From positions 372,001 through 436,000 of the forward strand of contig JAMQCK010000002.1 of NCBI GenBank assembly GCA_024196135.1: DNA of 64,000 nucleotides. The letters are read 5' to 3'. The DNA comes from Pleurotus ostreatus/Saccharomyces cerevisiae fusant. Lineage: Eukaryota; Opisthokonta. Shown piece by piece: positions 58,074 to 64,000 of the stretch. Below the pieces are notes generated by a model. The model was not told the origin of the DNA, ran no database searches, and saw nothing but the letters and a program-made list of their open reading frames with translations. Each line of letters starts with the position of its first letter. Position 1 is the stretch's first letter. The position numbers were made by a program, and so were the translations under genes.

Positions 58074-59646
58074 ATGGCTCAACTCACCTATGTCCCCACT
58101 GCTATCGAGGACGATACGCGCCTCGCACCCCTCGTCGAGGATGCGTTTTTCCTCCCCACTAACAGGGATATTGACGCTTATATGCGTCCGGACCAGGGTA
58201 TGTCTGCGACTTGACTACCAGGGATTGCATGTTGACACTCGCGATTAGATGCGACAGCAACATACGTTTGCGGCGCATCCTTAGGACCCTTCCCCAAGCG
58301 CAGCAAGAGGCGACTAGATGAAGAACTGAATGTCTGGCAAAAACAGTGCGTTTAGTAAGGCTCTCCATCCTAACCTTCCCTGACATCTTTCCAGAGTCGT
58401 GATCGGTCACTTCAACCACCCACTAGGGCGCCCATGGAAGCGGTACACCGAGAACGTCGTCCCCCTCATGGCGGAGGTCGTCGGCGCGAAGGAGGGCGAG
58501 GTCGCGATCATGTCCGGCCTCACCCAAAACCTGCACACCATGCTCGACCTCTTCTACCGCCCGACCGCGAACCGTTACAAGATCCTGTGCGAGGCGAACG
58601 CGTTCCCATCCGACCAGTACGCGATGGCGAGCAAGGTCCGCGCGCACGGGCTCGACCCGAAGGCGGTCATCCACGAGGTGCACCCGCGCCCGGGGGAGTA
58701 CGCGGTGACGGAGGCGGATATTTATGACGCGATTGAGAAGGAGGGCGACAGGATTGCCATCGTTCTCTTCGCGGGCGTGCACTATTGGACTGGCCAGCTG
58801 TTCCCGATAAAAGAGATCACGGCCGCGGCACATGAGAAGGTCAGTTCGTTGTTGCCTGTTCACGTTGCGATGTGCTGACGAGTAATCTGCAGGGCTGCAT
58901 TGTTGGCTGGGACTGTGCACACGCGGCGGGCAACGTCACGCTCTCGTTACACGACTGGGGTGTCGACTTCGCCGTCTGGTGCAACTACAAGTTCCTCAAC
59001 GCAGGTCCTGGCTCTGTTGGCGCACTATTTATGCATGAGAAGTGGAATGAGGAGAAGACACCAAGGTACTGCGGCTTTTTTCCATCTTTGTATCGTCCTT
59101 TCTGACACGCTCTACAGAGCGGCTGGGTGGTGGGGCCACAAGATCGAGACGCGCTTCCAGTTCCTGCCCGACTTCGACCCGACAGTCGGTGCGCAGGGTC
59201 TGCAGCTCTCCAACACCGACGTGCTCTCGACCGCGCTCGTCTGGGGCGCCCTCGAGACGCTCAAGGACGCCGGCATGATGAAGCCCGTCCGCGAGCGCTC
59301 GATCCAGCTCACCGGCATGCTCCAGGACCTCGTCATGCAGAGCAAGTACTACGTCCCGCTCGAGCAGGCGCACAGGCGAACGACGCCCGGTTTTACCATC
59401 GTCACCCCGCTTGAGGCGCACCGCCGCGGCGCGCAGCTCAGCCTGCTCTTCCTCCCGACGGGGCAGGGCGTGATGCAGAAGATCTACGAGGCGATGAAGA
59501 GCTTCGGCGTCATTGCGGACGAGAGGCCGCCCGACCTCTACCGCATCGTGCCGAACCCGCTGTACAACTCCTCGGACGACATGCACCGGGTAGCAGAATG
59601 CCTCGAGACTTCATTCAAGTACATGGAGCCTCGGGCAAAGCTATAG
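58074..59646 (+). CDS. Kynureninase B (paralogue)
   Basis: Second kynureninase in the window. Five exons (58074-58197, 58249-58345, 58395-58839, 58893-59065, 59118-59646) give 455 aa. Motifs are intact: [66 protein letters not shown], the PLP-lysine motif [20 protein letters not shown] and LQLSNTDVL. The usual CGNSLG near the N-terminus is changed to CGASLG and TAN to TQN, so substrate binding may differ from kynureninase A. The first two introns sit at the same places and phases as in A, and both second exons are 97 nt, showing common descent. B lacks A's introns after exons 3 and 4 and has one of its own after exon 4. About 13 kb to the right of copy A and on the opposite strand. Confidence 0.93.
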
Positions 59647-60073
59647 GCCCTCGTCGTCTTGTTGTCTCGTTTGCATCTCGGTCCTCATTGTGTCACCCCC
59701 TTCCCTCCCATTCCTTCGTGCCCCCATCGCCACTGCCATTCATGTGTAACGGACTATCGCAATCTCTCCCCTTTGCTTTCCTCTTTTTATCTATCTACCT
59801 CGTCGTCCCTTGCTGTTGCTGCGCACACACCGTCACTCATTCGCATTTCTATTTATCTTCTCTATCTATTGTACCATCGGACATGAGGTAGAGTACATCA
59901 ACTGTAGCCCAAAGTACAACACATAATCTTATTATTGATCTTTCGACGTCTTCACGCTTTATTGAATCAGACTGCGGACTTGACCAAGAACCTGCTTGAG
60001 AGGGACGGCAGAGCTTCAGATTGAGCAAACCAGTACAACAAAACAAGCTACAACGTAGTCGGAGAAGTAACGA
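59647..60073. other. Convergent intergenic region, about 430 bp
   Basis: 3' UTRs of kynureninase B (CT-rich, 59660-59870) and the small secreted protein gene. No gene seen. Confidence 0.55.
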
Positions 60074-60666
60074 CTATGCAACAAGATAGCGATCGATAGC
60101 CCAGTCGACCATGAAGAAATCGTATGTGCCCTTTGGGTCGTAGTATTGCCAGGACGCGGTCGTAAGTAAGATGGTATCTCCTCTACAGCGCTTATCGAGC
60201 TCGTCGCAGACGCCGATGATAGGCAAATAGACATTGGTATATGGGGGATTTGTCGCTGCGAGTTGAAGTTAGCGTATGTTTTCGAGGCACGTGACACGCA
60301 GGCGAACTCAGAGGTTCAAGTTCGCACGGCAGTTCGTACGGCGCGAGAAGCCATTCTCGTCGCAAGGAGGTACTTACCGGTTACGTTGATAAAGTGGAAG
60401 GCGTCGTTACAGGACAGCTGGTAGTGTGACCACACATCCGCGGACACGTAGGCGCCCTTCATCATGTAGGTCGTGAGCTTGCCACAGGTACTGATGGTGT
60501 TGTCAGGAGCAAAAGAGTGCACTGCAGCGTAGCCATGTCATAATTCGCCGAGAGCAACAGCGAAGAGGGGCCTACCGAATCCTCGTGTCACTGCTTCAGT
60601 CGATTGAGCGAACAACGCAAGAATCGAGACCAGCACGATAGCCAGCATTGACGTGAGCGCCGCCAT
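60074..60666 (-). CDS. Small secreted cysteine-containing protein of unknown function
   Basis: Three exons (60666-60576, 60521-60378, 60255-60074) give 138 aa. An N-terminal signal peptide (LTSMLAIVLVSILALFAQST, cleavage likely after ALFAQSTEA) precedes a mature region of about 110 residues. It contains four cysteines (STCGKL, QLSCND, GVCDEL, KRCRGD), enough for two disulfides. Aromatic content is high (SADVWSHYQLSCNDAFHFIN, SWQYYDPKGTYDFFMVDW), which often goes with binding of sugars or surfaces. No family recognised; size and secretion make it an effector-like or cell-wall candidate, but no function is claimed. Each junction keeps frame and uses standard splice sites. Confidence 0.75.
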
Positions 60667-61122
60667 GACGACTGCGAAAGCCCTTGGTGATTTAAAAGAG
60701 TGGACTTGGGCGCGCTGGAACGTCCCGGGTTGTGCAGAGTGAAGGGGAAGATGAAGGTGGGGTTTAAGAAGGAAATGGAAAAAATAGAATGGAAATGGCT
60801 GCCTTGATCTGGCAAGGCCCGGAGTCTAATTGACAAGGTACGTGACAGGCACCAGCGTTGCCTTGTTATACTAGCGTGGGTCGCCCGAGCGGAGGTTCTC
60901 AACAACGACAGAGAAACTTCATGTCGAGAATATGTGCAGAAACTATCTCACTTGAGGTCGAGAGGTGAACAAACCTCAAAAGACTGCGCAGCGGACCCGA
61001 TCAAACCGTGATTCTCACGATGCACCCGCCATGTCACGTGCAAAGTTGAACTTTCCATTCTCCTTGCATTCCCCAGTGCGCAATACACCTAACGACGGAC
61101 TACAATGACGTGCTTATGATGT
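60667..61122. other. Intergenic, about 460 bp
   Basis: Promoter of the secreted protein gene and 3' region of DUF1996 copy 1. Nothing else seen. Confidence 0.5.
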
Positions 61123-62760
61123 CTAATGCGGACAATTGCCATCCATGTACATGACCGCGTCTTGCGGACCGTACTGCAGAGGGTTGCATCTGAAGGTGAC
61201 TTGGTCAGATCGTCACGTCACTCAAACGCGCAACTAACTTCTCACCCAGGAAGTTTGTCGAGCCTCACGCCCGGGCCGCCCACGACTTCATTGACCACGG
61301 GCTGAATCTTGCAACTGCCGGCGGTGTTGGAGTCCTGTACCGTCAAATATTTGCAAGCCTCCGTCGACCCTTGGCCAGTCGCGTCGTTGGGGTTGTCGCA
61401 CTTGTCGATGGCATTCTGAAGCGCGTCGATCTCCCAGCCATTCTGGAAATCACCGTGCCAGGAGAGTCCCGTAGGGTCTCTGCAAATGAAGGGTCAGTCG
61501 CATTGCTATCAGCGACGGCGCGGGGACGAGCAAGCTACCCGGTGGAATAGACAAATGGCCAGCCATCAGACTGCTTCCAGCGCCCAGCAAAGGCGTGAAC
61601 GTCCCAGGTGATCTGAGATGAGTGAGCGCTGGAAGGATTCCGTGATTGTGCGTTGACGTACCTCGTAGAAGAGCTTCATGAGTCCGACCGGGTGCGACTT
61701 AGGGCATGCGCCGTTGTCAAGCCTCGACAAGAATGCGACGTGAGACTGGTCCGCGGATTCGACACGCTGCAGAGCGATGAATATTCTGCACCCAGAGTGA
61801 GACGTGTGGAAGCGCACCTTGCCGTCCCAACAAGCAGGGAAGTGGATGCGAGCGTTTAAGCCGGCCTCGCAATCGGTGTTCGGAAAGCCAAAGCCTGTAG
61901 ACACGGTCACAACAAGAATCGGGCATTCGGTCGGCGGGCTCGCGTACCATCATAGCCCTGCGCCGTCCCGTAGCGAAGGCATGAGTAGAACTGAGCTCGC
62001 TCGGAGAGAGCGCCTTGCGAGGTATCGTTCAGCGCGTATCTTGGTACGCGCTCGTCAATGCATCATCCACTTCAGGTACATCGCGACGCGAACGTACTTC
62101 GTCCCCCTCCTCGTCGGCCTCCCAGAAATCATCTTGAAGCCCGGCGGGAAGGCCTTCAGACCCGACCCGCCATTCCTGACGTCCTCGTCGCCCCGGTTCT
62201 GGTAGTAGATGAGGAGGCCGCCGTTCGAGACTTCTTCAAATTTGCCGTCCTTTGGGTCTTTGAAGTAGAGCTTGGGGAACCCTGTTGGATGGGATCAGCG
62301 CATGTGGAGGGAAGGGATATGGAGTGCGCACAGTAGTTGGTCTTGTCCTGAACGACCTTGCAGGACGTACAGTTCGAGTGGACGAGCGAGTCGTACGTCG
62401 AGTTGGCGGCAAAGTCTGGGAGAGCGACCGTCAGCCACACAGACAGGCGAAGGGGAGGGCATGACCAACGTACTTGAACCGCCGTGAATAGTCTTCAGAT
62501 AAGAAGTGGATGAGGGCAGTTGCAAAGAACGAAGAGAAAGGACGCCTACATGAACATGATTGGCCGGAATTACACCAGGGTTGATGATAGGATCGACGCG
62601 CTCTACGAAGGGTGTCAGCTTCGAGTGTCGCGTAGATAGAGAGATGCATGAGCCACATACCAGACACCAGAGGAGACGTGCAAGCAACGCGGAACCACGC
62701 CTGGACACCGCCAACCCCCGAATGAACGACCGTGACCAGGAGTAGGATGGGGGAAAACAT
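61123..62760 (-). CDS. Secreted DUF1996 family protein, copy 1
   Basis: Eleven exons (62760-62661, 62602-62550, 62492-62474, 62415-62332, 62281-62098, 62039-61948, 61894-61818, 61766-61662, 61612-61539, 61479-61246, 61189-61123) give 362 aa. A signal peptide ends near GVGGVQA and is followed by the family opening FRVACTSPLVSERVDPIINP and NHVHTIHGGSNF. Further landmarks are SNCTSCKVVQDKTNYWFPKL, NGGLLIYYQNRGDEDV, INARIHFPACWDGK-type motifs (here LNARIHFPACWDGK), SHVAFLSRLDNGACP, and TWDVHAFAGRW. The end is DAVMYMDGNCPH. DUF1996 proteins are common in wood- and plant-associated fungi; their biochemical role is not established as far as I know. The third exon is 19 nt. A tandem paralogue lies upstream at the window edge. 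Confidence 0.92.
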
Positions 62761-63280
62761 GGGGATGGGGGTGATGGCTCAGAGGACATAAGTGTCTCTT
62801 TATACTTCCTGGGGGAGGTTGGCCGTGAAGAGCGGCCCCGGTAATCGGAATAAGGGCAAGGGCCGCCGTGATGAGCGGGACGTGCTGGTGCGCAGATCGG
62901 GCATCCATTGCGATTCGGGAAAGGATAATGCGCTACCGCAAAGCTCGACAAGAAGAAAAGTACTCGGATGACCCTCGTGGTCGAGATGGGTGTTGCCCAA
63001 AAAGACAAGCTCCGTTCAGCTTGATCAGAAGACTGTCAGTTGCACGTCAACGCCGCAGACTAACGCCCACTTGTCCCTCGACGACAAGATGTCCTGTCTT
63101 CCAGCAAAAGTGCCGCTTGACAGGGAAGGGTAAGGCCTGGACTGGTCGTGGTCGATGGACGTGCGCAGTTAAGCGGGAGATAGCACATAATACGGCTCGC
63201 CATTGTTCGAAGGAAGGGTATAAATGACAGGTTGGGGATCACAAGGGCGGAAGGAATACATCGCAAGGCCCGCACGGCTC
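62761..63280. other. Spacer between DUF1996 copies
   Basis: 520 bp holding the promoter of copy 1 and the 3' region of copy 2. Besides the TATA box no feature was seen. Confidence 0.55.
62797..62804 (-). promoter_or_regulatory. TATA box candidate of DUF1996 copy 1
   Basis: TATAAAGA on the minus strand about 37 bp before the start codon at 62760. Confidence 0.5.
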
Positions 63281-64000
63281 TTACTCCGGGCAGTTGTCGT
63301 CCATGTACATGGTGGCGTCGTTCGGACCTTCCTGGATCGGGTTGCACCTGTTCGTCGCACCGTTAGACGATTCCAACCTGATACGACGGTCTACTCACCC
63401 AGGCAACTTGTCCAACTTGACACCCGATCCGCCGATGACCTCGTCAACGACAGGCTGGATCTTGCACTGGTCGGCCGTGGAGGCTTCCTGGACGGTGAGC
63501 CACTTGCACGCTTCCGTGGATCCGTTGCCGGTCTCGTCGTTGGGGTTGTCGCAATCGTCGATGGCGCTCTGCAGGGCGTCGGCGTCCCAGCCATTCTGGA
63601 AGTCCCCGTGCCAGGAAAGTCCAGTGGCATCACTAGATAGGATTGGTTAGGCGTGCTCGTAGAGATCGAGTAAAGGCGTACCCCGTGGCGTGGACGAACG
63701 GCCAACCGTCTTCCTCCTTCCAGCGACCCGCGAACGCGTGAACATCCCAGGTGACCTGAAACATATAAGCGTTGACTCGATGCTTCATGAGATGGGCATA
63801 CCTCATAGAGGAGCTTCAGCAGCCCGACGGGGTGCGTGTCCGGGCAAGCGCCGTTATCAAGACCCGAAAGGAACGCGACGTGCGACTGGTCCTCCGACTC
63901 GACGTTCTACAAGATCACTGTCAGCATGTTCCTTGCCTCGTGTACGGCTCCGGCTCGCCTTGCCATCCCAACAAGCAGGGAAGTGGATGCGAACATTGAG
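63281..64000 (-). CDS. Secreted DUF1996 family protein, copy 2 (5' part beyond right edge)
   Basis: The 3' five exons are visible (64000-63959 partial, 63906-63802, 63755-63682, 63632-63399, 63347-63281). Complete exons have the same lengths as in copy 1 (105, 74, 234, 67 nt), a clear sign of tandem duplication. The readable part runs from LNVRIHFPACWDGK through ESEDQSHVAFLSGLDNGACP, TWDVHAFAGRWKEEDGWPFV and LSWHGDFQNGWDADALQ to ATMYMDDNCPE and a stop. The N-terminus and signal peptide must lie beyond 64000. The intron after WDGK uses a GC donor (GCGAGC, 63958-63953), whereas copy 1 has GTGCGC at the same site. Function unknown, as for copy 1. Confidence 0.92.

Overview
The window looks like nuclear DNA of a filamentous basidiomycete, most likely an Agaricomycete. 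Coding sequence is GC-rich, nearly every gene is split by introns of about 45-60 nt with GTRNGT donors and YAG acceptors, and the gene set fits: an F-box family with an N-terminal LCxxC and a LLSPIR-LPxE F-box, MARVEL-like proteins, DUF1996 secreted proteins and a SAT4/HAL-type kinase. Exon structures were read by hand from splice signals and frame. Nearly all gene models add up to whole codons and rejoin conserved motifs.

Layout. 0-5 kb: TRAPP subunit Trs65 (minus, runs off the left edge), cytosolic aspartate aminotransferase (minus) and a 78-aa AN1-type zinc finger protein (minus). 5.2-7.3 kb: no gene I can support. 7.3-15.5 kb (plus): a PP4 regulatory subunit 1-like HEAT protein and two adjacent four-helix MARVEL-like proteins. 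16.8-22.7 kb (plus): three tandem F-box paralogues, the third carrying a frameshift. 22.9-33.8 kb: housekeeping genes, namely FUN14 mitochondrial protein, NOP2 rRNA methyltransferase, a SUR7/PalI-family membrane protein, a Lys/Ala/Glu-rich protein and eIF2B epsilon. 34.3-45.2 kb: kynurenine formamidase, PMP3, OS-9/Yos9 ERAD lectin, an AT-hook protein, kynurenine 3-monooxygenase and kynureninase. 47-53.7 kb: phosphatidylinositol synthase, a small unknown protein and the kinase. 53.8-58 kb: a gene-poor stretch with a 22-bp tandem repeat and scattered coding-like debris. 58-64 kb: a second kynureninase, a small secreted protein and two tandem DUF1996 secreted proteins, the last cut by the right edge.

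How the genes relate. Most are independent housekeeping functions. The exception is tryptophan catabolism. Formamidase, kynurenine 3-monooxygenase and two kynureninases lie within about 25 kb and together would take N-formylkynurenine to 3-hydroxyanthranilate, or to anthranilate if kynureninase acts before hydroxylation. The dioxygenase that starts the pathway and 3-hydroxyanthranilate dioxygenase are not in the window. Gene architecture is the other notable theme: 10- and 12-nt microexons, two GC-AG introns, and an AT-hook gene in which every hook is cut by an intron. I see no rRNA, no confident tRNA, no CRISPR array and no intact transposon.
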